A stretch of DNA of 64,000 nt from Lacrimispora xylanisolvens (GTDB taxonomy: Bacteria > Bacillota > Clostridia > Lachnospirales > Lachnospiraceae). Below, in pieces: positions 19,693-28,552 of the stretch. The position numbers and the translations under genes were made by a program. Where the stretch lies: positions 4,267,501-4,331,500 of the forward strand of contig CP070896.1 of assembly GCA_017084465.1 (NCBI GenBank). Reading direction: 5' to 3'. The notes beneath the pieces were generated by a model. That model did not search any database. It was not told the origin of the DNA and worked only from the letters and a program-made list of their open reading frames with translations. Each line of letters starts with the position of its first letter. The first letter of the stretch is position 1.

Positions 19693-20688
19693 ATGCTGGA
19701 AGGAAGACCATTACAGGGCCGTGCACTGGAGGAATTAAAAATATTTTTAGCCAGTCAGGATCTTAACTATGATGAGGGGATTGAATATAGTGCATGTATA
19801 CTTGACGATGATTACAAAATCATTGCAGCAGGTTCTGTGGAAGAGAATGTGTTAAAGTGCATTGCAGTAGATCCTCATCATCTTGGAGAAGGATTATCCG
19901 GCAGTGTGGTATCCCAGCTGATTCAGTATGAGTTTGAGCATGGAAGAAGCAGGCTTGTCCTATATACAAAACCAAAGAATGAGGAAATGTTTAAGAGTTT
20001 AGGATTTTATACCGTGTTCCAGACAAAATCTGTATTGTTTATGGAGAATGAGAAACAGGGATTTGAAAAATTTATCCAGGCAATACAGGAAATAACACCA
20101 ATCGATGCCAAAGATTATGGGAGAATAGTTGGTGCAATCGTTGCCAACTGTAATCCGTTTACACTGGGACACCGGTATTTAATAGAAGAAGCTTTGAAAC
20201 AGTGTGACTATTTGCATGTGTTTGTATTATCGGATAAGCGGACCTTTTATGGCGCAGAAGACCGTTATCAGATGGTTTTAAAGGGAACGGAAGATTTAAA
20301 TCAGGTCATAGTTCATCAGGCTTCTGATTATATGGTTTCTGCCGCCACTTTTCCCACCTACTATCTGAAAGAAAAGGTGTTTGCAAATAAAGCCAATTGT
20401 GAATTTGATTTGGAAATGTTTGCAGAAAAAATTGCACCTCCCCTTAAGATAACCAGACGATTCGTAGGAACAGAGCCTATATGCAGAGTAACCGGCTCTT
20501 ATAATACAGCAATGAAACAGATTCTCCCTGAATATGGAATCGAAGTCATAGAGATTGAACGAAAAATACAGGGAGAAGATGTGATCAGCGCTTCAAGAGT
20601 CAGAGAAGCTGTTAAAAAAGGCAGGTTCCAGGATGCACAAAGACTGGTGCCGGAAACGACATGGAGATATTTAACACAAAAATCATAA
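19693..20688 (+). CDS. citC: [citrate lyase]-ligase (acetate:ACP ligase)
   Basis: The 331-residue protein has an N-terminal GNAT-like part (about 20-115, LVLYTKPKNEEMFKSLGF) and a C-terminal nucleotidyltransferase domain with ANCNPFTLGHRYLIE (HxGH-type motif TLGH) and the late ISASRVREAVKKG motif. This is the standard CitC layout. It acetylates the CitD prosthetic group and so switches citrate lyase on. It is the last gene of the operon; a terminator follows at 20710. Confidence 0.93.
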   Translation: MLEGRPLQGRALEELKIFLASQDLNYDEGIEYSACILDDDYKIIAAGSVEENVLKCIAVDPHHLGEGLSGSVVSQLIQYEFEHGRSRLVLYTKPKNEEMFKSLGFYTVFQTKSVLFMENEKQGFEKFIQAIQEITPIDAKDYGRIVGAIVANCNPFTLGHRYLIEEALKQCDYLHVFVLSDKRTFYGAEDRYQMVLKGTEDLNQVIVHQASDYMVSAATFPTYYLKEKVFANKANCEFDLEMFAEKIAPPLKITRRFVGTEPICRVTGSYNTAMKQILPEYGIEVIEIERKIQGEDVISASRVREAVKKGRFQDAQRLVPETTWRYLTQKS

Positions 20689-20709
20689 GTATGTAAGCAA
20701 TCATAAAGT

Positions 20710-20755
20710 AGTAATCAGAGACCACCAGCCCACAAGCCGGTGGTTTTTGATTACT
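20710..20755 (+). terminator. terminator of the citrate lyase operon
   Basis: AGTAATCA (20710-20717) pairs with TGATTACT (20748-20755), and inside it ACCACC (20721-20726) pairs with GGTGGT (20739-20744), followed by TTTTT. Confidence 0.7.
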
Positions 20756-20815
20756 GAAGTTTTTATATATTGGTATTACGTATAGATAGGAGAAAGATTA
20801 ATATATATTTTGAAT

Positions 20816-20844
20816 TTGTTTCGCATATGGCGTAATGCTATAAT
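20816..20844 (+). promoter_or_regulatory. promoter of the amino-acid ABC transporter operon
   Basis: TTGTTT (20816-20821) and a consensus TATAAT (20839-20844) are 17 bases apart, about 40 bases ahead of the first gene. Confidence 0.6.
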
Positions 20845-20881
20845 TATGCTATATAAAATGAAAGATTAAGGAGTGCAAAAT

Positions 20882-21544
20882 TTGTTTGACTTATCTTATT
20901 TCTTTAGCGTATTTCCAGTTATAGCATCAAAATTGCAGGTGACGCTTTTGCTGACCCTGACGGCTGCTGTTTTTTCCATTATCATTGGAGTTACAATTGC
21001 AGTGATTGCATATTACAGGATCAGGATCTTTTATCCCATTACCCGTTTTTATTTGTCCATCTTAAGAGGTACTCCTCTGGTGGCTCAGTTATATTTTTTC
21101 TACTATGGGCTGGCGCGGGTCAGTGAAATTGTTCTGAACATGAAGCCGTTGACTGCAGTGGCATTGGTTTTAAGCTTAAATACAGGTGCTTTTATGTCGG
21201 AAAGCATTCGGGGAGCCCTTCTTTCAGTTGATTCAGGGCAAAAGGAAGCTGCCGCCATGATGGGGATGTCAGAGCTTCAGACAATCAGAAGAATTGTTCT
21301 GCCTCAGGCACTTCGTGTTTCACTGCCTGCACTGTTTAATGATTTGATTAATCTTTTAAAAGCCACGTCTCTTGCATTCATGCTTGGTGTCAGAGATATT
21401 ATGGGACAAGCCAAGAGTGAGGGCGCGCAGTCCTTTCGTTACTTTGAAATTTATCTGGCAGTTATGATTATTTACTGGCTTTTAGTGTTAGGATTTTCTC
21501 ATCTTCATAAGATTATGGATAGAAAATGTATGGAAATGTACTAA
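20882..21544 (+). CDS. polar amino-acid ABC transporter permease
   Basis: HisM/GlnP-type permease of 220 residues with about five membrane segments. It carries the family motifs RGTPLVAQLYFFYYG and the EAA coupling loop QKEAAAMMGMSELQTIRRIVLPQALR. A GTG at 20873 overlaps the ribosome binding site AAGGAG (20868-20873), so the TTG at 20882, eight bases downstream of it, is the better start. The operon continues with a binding protein and ATPase of the same uptake system. The substrate is probably an amino acid or small sulfur compound. Confidence 0.87.
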   Translation: MFDLSYFFSVFPVIASKLQVTLLLTLTAAVFSIIIGVTIAVIAYYRIRIFYPITRFYLSILRGTPLVAQLYFFYYGLARVSEIVLNMKPLTAVALVLSLNTGAFMSESIRGALLSVDSGQKEAAAMMGMSELQTIRRIVLPQALRVSLPALFNDLINLLKATSLAFMLGVRDIMGQAKSEGAQSFRYFEIYLAVMIIYWLLVLGFSHLHKIMDRKCMEMY

Positions 21545-21573
21545 TGACGAATTTAAATTGGGAGGAAATTAAA

Positions 21574-22422
21574 ATGAAAAAAATGATACCGATTCTCTTC
21601 ACTGCTTTGGCAGTGACCCTTTCTGGTTGCAGCAGTCAGGCTGTTTCAAAAGCACCAGATGGAAAGAAAACAGCAGAAGAAAGCGTAAAATCAGAAGCCA
21701 CAGAGGCTGCAGGGAAGCGTAAAGTTATTATTGCTACCGGAGGCACAGGAGAGCCTTACAGTCTGCTGAGCAGTGATGGTAAAGACTGGACCGGCATTGA
21801 TGCAGAGATGTGGAGTGAGATTGGAAAACGTACTGGGTGGGATATTGAAGTAAAGCAAGCAGAATTTTCTTCATTATTTGGCGAACTGGATGCCGGACGT
21901 GTAGACGTGGCAGCAAATTGTTTTGCAACTACAAAAGCCAGAATGGACAAGTATACCACGTCTCATCCCTATTATGGTGATGCCCAGTGTGTAATTGTTA
22001 ACGAAGATAAGTCGGATATCAACACCTTTGAGGCATTGAAAGACGTTACCATCGGAGTGACACAGGGGCAGGCCTCCCAGGTGTCAGTGGAAAAAATGGC
22101 AGATACCTATGGCTGGAACGTAGTGGTTTATGAAACCAGTGATACGGGATATCAGGACCTGTATTTAAAGCGGATCGATGCCATGGCTACCACAGACAGC
22201 CTGGTACATAAATATGAAAAGACTCAGAACATGAAGTTTCATATTCTGGATAACAGACTGTTAGCCAATAACGTTGCCTATTATTTTCAAAAAAATGACA
22301 ACGGCGAGAAACTTTGTGAGGAAGTAAACCAGGTCCTTGATAAAATGATGGAGGATGGAACCACTACAAAAATTGTTACTAAATGGATGTATTCCGATAT
22401 GACCAAAATGATACACGAATAA
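21574..22422 (+). CDS. amino-acid ABC transporter substrate-binding lipoprotein
   Basis: The 282-residue protein has a lipoprotein signal with LSGC at about residues 16-19 and a bacterial extracellular solute-binding family 3 domain (GEPYSLLSSDGKDWTGIDAEM, FGELDAGRVDVAANCFATT). GGAGG at 21561-21565 decides for ATG 21574; an earlier in-frame start inside the permease gene has no such site. Ligand unknown. Cys in the binding domain and the neighbouring Fe-S and selenium/sulfur genes make a sulfur amino acid a fair guess, but no more. Confidence 0.88.
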   Translation: MKKMIPILFTALAVTLSGCSSQAVSKAPDGKKTAEESVKSEATEAAGKRKVIIATGGTGEPYSLLSSDGKDWTGIDAEMWSEIGKRTGWDIEVKQAEFSSLFGELDAGRVDVAANCFATTKARMDKYTTSHPYYGDAQCVIVNEDKSDINTFEALKDVTIGVTQGQASQVSVEKMADTYGWNVVVYETSDTGYQDLYLKRIDAMATTDSLVHKYEKTQNMKFHILDNRLLANNVAYYFQKNDNGEKLCEEVNQVLDKMMEDGTTTKIVTKWMYSDMTKMIHE

Positions 22423-22443
22423 GCACATGGAAAGGTACTGAAA

Positions 22444-23181
22444 ATGATTGAAATAAGTCATTTATGGAAGTCGTTTGACGGAGAGACAGATATTTTAAAA
22501 GATATTAATATATCCATTCAAAAAGGTGAGATCGTAGCAATACTTGGTTCTTCGGGAACGGGAAAATCAACATTGCTTCGGTGTCTGAATTATTTAACAA
22601 AGCCAACCCAGGGAATCATTCGCATCGGCAGTCATGAAATTGACGCAAAGAAACATTCTAAAAAAGAGGTTATGGAGTTAAGAAGTCATTCTGCCATGGT
22701 TTTTCAGAATTATAATTTATTTAAAAATAAAACAGCCATTGAAAATATTATGGAAGCTTTGATAACCGTAAAGGGAATAAGTAAAAGGGAAGCACAGGAA
22801 ATTGGTTTAAGGCTGCTTAATAAGGTTGGAATGCTGGAGAGAAAGGATTTCTTTCCCTCCAAGCTTTCCGGGGGCCAGCAGCAGCGGGTAGGCATAGCCA
22901 GGGCGCTGGCTCTCAATCCAGAGGTGTTATTACTGGATGAACCTACCTCAGCGCTGGACCCTGAGCTGGTAGGAGAGGTGTTAAATACCATTCAGAAAGT
23001 AGCGGAAGATGGCGCCACCATGATACTTGTTACTCACGAGGTTATGTTTGCACGAAGGATAGCCACCAGAATCTTGTTTATGGCAGAGGGTACCATAATT
23101 GCGGATGGGACACCAGAGGAGATACTGGACAACCCGGAAGATGAGAGGGTCAAACGTTTTCTGGATTATAATCTGAAATAA
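22444..23181 (+). CDS. amino-acid ABC transporter ATP-binding protein
   Basis: GlnQ/HisP-type ATPase of 245 residues with Walker A GSSGTGKST, signature LSGGQQQRVGIARAL, Walker B VLLLDEPTSALDPELVGEV and switch His in LVTHEV. It powers the preceding permease and binding protein. A short inverted repeat CTCTGAT/ATCAGAG lies after it but without a T-run, so transcription may continue into the HgdB-like gene 52 bases on. Confidence 0.93.
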   Translation: MIEISHLWKSFDGETDILKDINISIQKGEIVAILGSSGTGKSTLLRCLNYLTKPTQGIIRIGSHEIDAKKHSKKEVMELRSHSAMVFQNYNLFKNKTAIENIMEALITVKGISKREAQEIGLRLLNKVGMLERKDFFPSKLSGGQQQRVGIARALALNPEVLLLDEPTSALDPELVGEVLNTIQKVAEDGATMILVTHEVMFARRIATRILFMAEGTIIADGTPEEILDNPEDERVKRFLDYNLK

Positions 23182-23233
23182 ATCATCTCTCTGATATGGG
23201 AATCAGAGGGTCATATTTGAAAGGAGTCTTACA

Positions 23234-24390
23234 ATGATCGAGATGAAAAAGGAACTGCCCCAGATATTTGATAGTTTTGCTGAGGCCAGAAAAAACGGGT
23301 TTCTTGCAGTAAAGAAAATTAAAGATTCAGGCAAGGGAGTGGTGGGACAGTTTTGTACTTACACACCACTTGAAATATTTATGGCAGCAGGGCTGGTTTC
23401 CGTAAGCCTTTGTTCCACCAGTGACGAGACAATTCCTGATGCGGAAAAAGATCTGCCAGGTAATCTGTGTCCCCTCATTAAATCAAGTTACGGTTTTGCA
23501 GTTACGGATAAATGCCCTTATATGTATTTTGCAGATCTGGTGGTTGGAGAAACAACCTGTGACGGCAAGGTAAAGATGTATGAACTGCTTGCCAAGAAGA
23601 AAAACTTACATATTTTACAGCTTCCCCGCAATCAGTTTACTCCGGAATCAAAGGCACTTTGGCGTTCAGAAATTGTCCGCTTAAAAGAGCGGGTAGAAAA
23701 AGACTTTGGTGTGACAATTACCGATGATATGCTAAGAGATGCCATTCATAAACGCAACGAAGAGCGGAGACTTCTAAAGGAACTGTATGAGTTAAGCACC
23801 TTATGCCCCCCTCCTGTTACGGGCCTGCGCCAGCTTCAGATTTTATTTGGTTCCCAGTTTAAATTTGACTGGAAGGAAAAAACAGAAGAAATCCAGAATG
23901 CAATCAATCAGATAAAGTCGGGCTATGAAGCAGGAGAACGGCCGGTATCCATAGATGCCCCCCGGATTCTCATCACCGGATGCCCCATGGGAGGAGTAAC
24001 GGAGAAGGTGGTGAAAGTGATTGAAGAAGCTGGCGGCGTAGTCGTTGCTTATGAAAACTGTACCGGAGCCAAGCAGATGGATCGGCAGTGTTTAGAAGAA
24101 GGAGATCCAATTACCAACATTGCAGAGCACTATCTGCAGATTGGCTGCTCCATTATGACACCCAATCCCAACCGGTTTGAACTGTTAGGAAGGCTGTGTG
24201 AACAGTTCAAAGTAGATGGAGTAGTGGAAATGACTCTGCAGGCGTGTCATACGTATGCGGTAGAGTCTCGTACAGTAAGACATTTTTAGAAGAGAGAAAC
24301 ATCCCTTACCTGCAGTTAGAAACAGATTATGGGACAGCAGATATCGGACAGCTTTCAACAAGAGCTGGTGCATTTGTGGAGATGTTATAA
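23234..24390 (+). CDS. HgdB-like double-cubane-cluster type protein (YjiM-like; one frameshift)
   Basis: Corrected length is about 385 residues. It belongs to the 2-hydroxyacyl-CoA dehydratase subunit D superfamily (GQFCTYTPLEIFMAAGL, VGETTCDGKVKMYELL, ITGCPMGG, LQACHTYAVESRTVR). Being single-subunit with its own activator next door, it looks more like E. coli YjiM and the double-cubane cluster protein of Carboxydothermus than like a two-subunit dehydratase. A base is missing near 24280, after which FLEERNIPYLQLETDYGT resumes. AAGGAG precedes the ATG. Substrate unknown; proteins of this group do low-potential reductions driven by ATP hydrolysis. Confidence 0.8.
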
Positions 24391-24393
24391 ATA

Positions 24394-25150
24394 ATGAAAC
24401 AGATAACTGTAGGAATTGACTGTGGATCGGCCGCCTGCAAGGGAGTCCTGTTAAAAGAAGATTCCATTGCTGCAGTCTGCGTAAAGCCCACAGGCTGGAA
24501 TCCAAAAGAAACTGCCAGAACCGTCTTTCGGGAGCTTCTGGAACAGACAGAAACAGCGGAGCATGAGATACGTGTGGCAGCAACTGGATACGGAAGAGTG
24601 GGAATTGATTTCGCCCATAAAAAAATAACAGAAATTACCTGCCATGGGTCAGGTGCTGATTACCTTCTTAAAGGAGTTCGCACAGTTATTGATATTGGAG
24701 GTCAGGACTCCAAGGTGATTTCCGTGGAAAACGGTAAGGTGCTGTCCTTTCAGATGAATGATAAATGTGCCGCCGGGACAGGGAGATTTCTTGAAATGTC
24801 TGCTCACCGCATGGGGGTGGATTTGTCTGATTTTCCAAAGCTGTTAACTGAAGGAAAATGCTGTTCTCTAAGCAGTATGTGTGCCGTTTTTTGCCGATTC
24901 GGAAATCGTATCCTTGCTGGCAGCAGGGAAAACCCGTGAGGAAATCGCCGGTGGAATTATTCAGTCTGTGGTGACAAAAGTAATGGCACTGGCAGGAAGA
25001 GTGGGGACTGAGTCTCCCATTCTTTTAACCGGAGGTCTGGCACAAATGGAAGGAATCCGTAAGGAACTGGAATTGCAAACCGGATGTCCCGTAAATGTTT
25101 CTCAATTCTCCCGCTATGCAGGAGCCATTGGAGCAGCATTAAAAGCGTAA
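24394..25150 (+). CDS. activator ATPase of the HgdB-like protein (BadF/BadG/HgdC family; one frameshift)
   Basis: Corrected length is 251 residues. ASKHA-fold ATPase motifs GIDCGSAACKGVLL, TVIDIGGQDSKVI and LLTGGLAQMEGI are present. The two Cys that hold a [4Fe-4S] cluster at the dimer interface are in [13 protein letters not shown] and SSMCAVFADSE. The break is in six T at 24887-24892 (five expected). It starts three bases after the HgdB-like stop, so the two form one unit: this protein should pass an electron to the partner with ATP hydrolysis, as YjiL is thought to do for YjiM. Confidence 0.86.
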
Positions 25151-25173
25151 ATGTAATAATAAGAGATAAAGTT

Positions 25174-25211
25174 AAAATGCACAGTTACTTTCGGGTAATT
25201 GTGCATTTTTT
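25174..25211 (+). terminator. terminator after the HgdB-like/activator pair
   Basis: AAAATGCACAGTTAC (25174-25188) pairs with GTAATTGTGCATTTT (25195-25209) with one G-T pair, ending in six T. It separates this unit from the selenium genes. Confidence 0.85.
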
Positions 25212-25273
25212 GTTTGTATTTATAACTGATTTTTATGGATATTATGAAAAGTAGATACATTATTATTAAAACA

Positions 25274-25385
25274 TGGTTGCTTTATAGATAAAATTAATAA
25301 AAGCAAACCACATTATAACCAATATTTTCTTGTAAAATGACAAAGTTTCCATTATTATTTAAATGTAGATTGTAGACAATCTACA
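25274..25385. promoter_or_regulatory. inverted repeats upstream of selD
   Basis: An imperfect stem pairs TGGTTGCTTT (from 25274) with AAAGCAAACCA (25300-25310). A perfect inverted repeat, TGTAGATTGT (25364-25373) and ACAATCTACA (25376-25385) around AG, lies 25 bases before the selD start. The second is a likely operator, perhaps for the LysR protein encoded in the same cluster. Confidence 0.5.
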
Positions 25386-25410
25386 ATACTGACTGGTTTA
25401 AGGAGAAGTT

Positions 25411-26443
25411 ATGGACATACGTAAGATTAATAAGTTTACCTCTTGTGGAGGCTGTATTGCTAAACTGCCTCAGGGCATGTTAAAAGAAGCGTTATTAAAC
25501 ATCCCTCATTTTGACGACCAGAATCTTATTGTGGGATTTGATACTTCTGATGATGGGGCAGTCTATCGTCTGGGGGGATGATCTGGCGATTATTCAAACC
25601 CTTGATTTTTTCCCTCCTATGGTGGAGGATCCTTATTTATTTGGAAAAATTGCGGCAGCAAATGCATTAAGTGATATTTATGCAATGGGGGGAGAAGTGA
25701 AAGTTGCTCTTAATATTGTCTGCTTTCCTGAGGATGAAGACCCGGCTATCTTAGGTGAGATACTCAGGGGAGGAGCCGAAAAGGTAAAAGAAGCAGGCGG
25801 AGTTCTTAGCGGAGGCCATTCCATTACGGATAAGGAACCAAAATATGGTCTTTCTGTCACCGGAATCGTCCATCCACAAAAAATTATGCGAAACAATTCC
25901 TGTTGTATGGGTGATGATATCATACTTACCAAGCCCCTGGGAGTGGGGCTTGTAACATCTTCCTATAAAGCCGGGGAAGCTTCCCTGGAAAGCTATGAGC
26001 AGGCGGTTAACAGCATGCAGACATTAAATAAATATGCAGCAGATGCAGGTAGAAAATATCGGTTGCACGCTTGTACGGATGTGACTGGATTTGGTTTTTT
26101 AGGACATTTAAACGAAATGGTCACAGATGAATATACCATTCAGGTAGAATGCTCAGAAATTCCTTATATAAAAGAAGCGTACCACCTGGCGGAGGAATAT
26201 TTAATTACAGGCGGAGGTAAGAAAAACCGGAAGTATTTACAGGATAAATTGCGGTTTGAACAGGTATCTCAGCCCATGCAGGAAATATTATTTGATCCTC
26301 AGACATCCGGAGGTTTGCTGCTTAGTGTAGATCCCCGGGACACGGAAGGGTTATTAAAGGATTTGGCTGATTTAAATATAGTAAGCTCTAAGGTTGCCTC
26401 TGTAATTTCACGTCAGGATAAGAATATGATCATCTTAGGATAA
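25411..26443 (+). CDS. selD: selenophosphate synthase (one frameshift)
   Basis: Corrected length is 343 residues. The glycine-rich N-terminus TSCGGCIAKL carries Cys (TGT) at the position where many SelD proteins have selenocysteine. Other motifs are LGDDLAIIQTLDFFPP, GKIAAANALSDIYAMGG, LSGGHSITDKEPKYG and TDVTGFGFLGHL. The break is in six G at 25572-25577 (five expected); the in-frame TGA right after it is a result of the shift, not a Sec codon. It makes selenophosphate from selenide and ATP. AAGGAGAAG precedes ATG 25411. Confidence 0.92.
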
Positions 26444-26467
26444 TCATGGTTGAAAGGTTGTGTCACT

Positions 26468-27370
26468 ATGGATTTAAAACAACTGGAAGCTTTTGTTTAC
26501 GTGGCTAAGTTGAATAGTTTTTCAAAAGCGGCTGATACAATTTATTTATCTCAGCCTACGATTAGTTCCCATATTAATGCTTTGGAAAAGGAATTAGGAA
26601 CGCAGCTGTTAATACGTTCCACAAAGGAAGTTTATCCGACTAAAAGCGGGCTGGATTTTTTCGTTTATGCTCAGAATATGCTGGCGCTGCGTGATGAGGC
26701 CATTCACTCCGTCGCACAGGGAGGCAGCAGTATCAGAGGGGAAATATCGTTATTGGCATCCAGTGTTCCGTCACAGTATTTACTGCCTTCACTGATAGCG
26801 GTATTTCAGAAAAGCTATCCTGATATCCTGTTCAAGGTCCGGCAAAGTGACAGCGAGCAGGTAGGGAAGATGCTTTCTAACTGCATCTATGATTTTGGTA
26901 TTACAGGGACAAGACTCTCTGGAAACAAGTTTGTTCAGGTACCATTTTATCACGATTCGCTGGTACTTGCTGTTCCTGCCTGTTATTCAACTCCACAGAA
27001 TCTGTCGCCAGAAATGTTAATCAAGCTTCTTCGGACCCAGCCGTTTATCATGAGGGAAGACGGATCGGGGACAAAGAAGGAACTGGAGAATTTTCTTCTT
27101 CATCTCAATCTGACTCTGGAACAGTTAAATACGGTCTGCTGCTTTAACAACACTCACAGCGTTTTACAGGCTGTATCCAGCGGAGCCGGTATCTCCTTTG
27201 TATCCCGGGTATCTTCAGCCATGTATAAACAAATGGGACTAATAAAAACCATTGAATTAAATGATTTTGTTATTAAACGGAACTTTTATCTGCTGTCAAA
27301 AAAAGAAATGATTTTACAGCCTGTTCAGAAATTGTTTCAGACATATCTCCTTAATTACTATAAGGAATAA
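26468..27370 (+). CDS. LysR family regulator, selenium-metabolism associated
   Basis: The 300-residue protein has the LysR helix-turn-helix at the N-terminus (NSFSKAADTIYLSQPTISSH, residues 15-34) and an effector domain. I start it at ATG 26468, where the family sequence MDLKQLEAFVYVAKL begins; an upstream in-frame TTG adds six unrelated residues. It sits between selD and the cysteine desulfurase, the position of the LysR subgroup linked to selenium metabolism genes in Clostridia. The palindrome at 25364 is a plausible target. Confidence 0.87.
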   Translation: MDLKQLEAFVYVAKLNSFSKAADTIYLSQPTISSHINALEKELGTQLLIRSTKEVYPTKSGLDFFVYAQNMLALRDEAIHSVAQGGSSIRGEISLLASSVPSQYLLPSLIAVFQKSYPDILFKVRQSDSEQVGKMLSNCIYDFGITGTRLSGNKFVQVPFYHDSLVLAVPACYSTPQNLSPEMLIKLLRTQPFIMREDGSGTKKELENFLLHLNLTLEQLNTVCCFNNTHSVLQAVSSGAGISFVSRVSSAMYKQMGLIKTIELNDFVIKRNFYLLSKKEMILQPVQKLFQTYLLNYYKE

Positions 27371-27415
27371 CAATGGTGATACCAGTATTTAACTGGTGCC
27401 AGAAAGGATTTTATG

Positions 27416-28520
27416 ATGTACTTTGATAGCGCTGCTACTTCATTGCCGAAACCCCAGTGTGTAATTGATGCGGTAACAACCGCAATGCTTACCCAGGGCA
27501 ACCCATCAAGAGGAGTGAACAATGCTTCCCTTGCCGGACTCAGATGTATAACAAATGCAAGACAGGAGATTGCCCGTTTCTTCGGCGGTGAGAATGAGGT
27601 TGATGTGGCATTCTGCCAAAATGCCACCATGGCACTGAATCAGGCAATTGGTTCTGTCGGCAAACATATTGTTACGACTGCGGCAGAACACAATAGTGTC
27701 CTTCGGCCGGTTTACCGGACCGGAGATTATACCATTGTTCCAGTGGACACAAAAGGAAGACTGGATATAAAACAGGTGGAGGAAGCAATTCGGCCGGATA
27801 CCGGGGCGGTTGTAATGACTCACGCTTCCAATGTGACTGGGAATAGTTATGATATTTCCGCAGTTGGAGAGCTTTGCAAGAAAAAAGGGATTTATTTTAT
27901 TGTAGACGCCTCCCAGTCTGCCGGGCTGTTGCCCATTGATATGAAAGCAATGAACATAACTGCACTTTGCTTTAGCGGACATAAATCCCTATATGGCCCT
28001 CAGGGAACAGGGGCATATGTGTAAAACCGGAATTTTCCATATCTCCCATGTTGACGGGTGGAAGCGGGAGCAATACATATTCAAAGACCGGTCCGGAGGA
28101 AATGCCAGAGCGGCTGGAGGCCGGCACAAAAACAGCCACGGGATTGCAGGACTTCTGGCAGGAGTCCGGTATGTAGGCGGGAATAGAGAATTGTATTTAA
28201 ACCAGGCAATGGAATTGACAGATTATTTTCTGGAAGAGTTAAGAAAAATACCCTCTATTCAGGTTTATGGTGATTTGGAGTGCACCACTCGTACTCCGGT
28301 GGTGGCTTTAAATGCAGCCCATATGGGAAGCAGTGAATTGGCATTTGCGCTTAATGAAAATTATGGTATCTGCGTTCGTGCAGGAGCTCATTGTGCTCCG
28401 CTTATGCATGAAGCTCTGGGAACAGGGGACAAAGGTGCGGTACGTTTTTCCTTTTCACATATGAATACCATGGAAGAAGTGGAATCTGCAGTAAAGGCTC
28501 TTCAGGATATATGTAGTTGA
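27416..28520 (+). CDS. class V aminotransferase-fold cysteine desulfurase (two frameshifts)
   Basis: Corrected length is about 368 residues. The PLP lysine is in FSGHKSLYGPQG and the persulfide-forming Cys in RAGAHCAPLMHEALG. Two bases are missing: in G4 at 28010-28013 (restoring GTGGICVKPEF) and in A5 at 28128-28132 (restoring EAGTKNSHGIAGL). The ATG at 27416 has better spacing from AAGGA (27404-27408) than the ATG at 27413. It matches the subgroup found beside yedF and selD (EF2568 type), which probably releases sulfur or selenium from cysteine or selenocysteine for selenium-dependent enzymes. Confidence 0.87.
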
Positions 28521-28552
28521 TGTATAAATTTAAATACAAGGAGATGGCTGGT

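Noticed and set aside
23234..24390. Subunit of a classical two-subunit 2-hydroxyacyl-CoA dehydratase
   Set aside because: No second subunit gene is adjacent, and the motif VGETTCDGKVKMYE is typical of the single-subunit YjiM/double-cubane group.
25560..25590. In-frame TGA in selD as a selenocysteine codon
   Set aside because: The TGA appears only after the six-G run; with five G the frame reads LGDDLAIIQTLD, conserved in SelD. The catalytic position upstream is an ordinary Cys (TGT).
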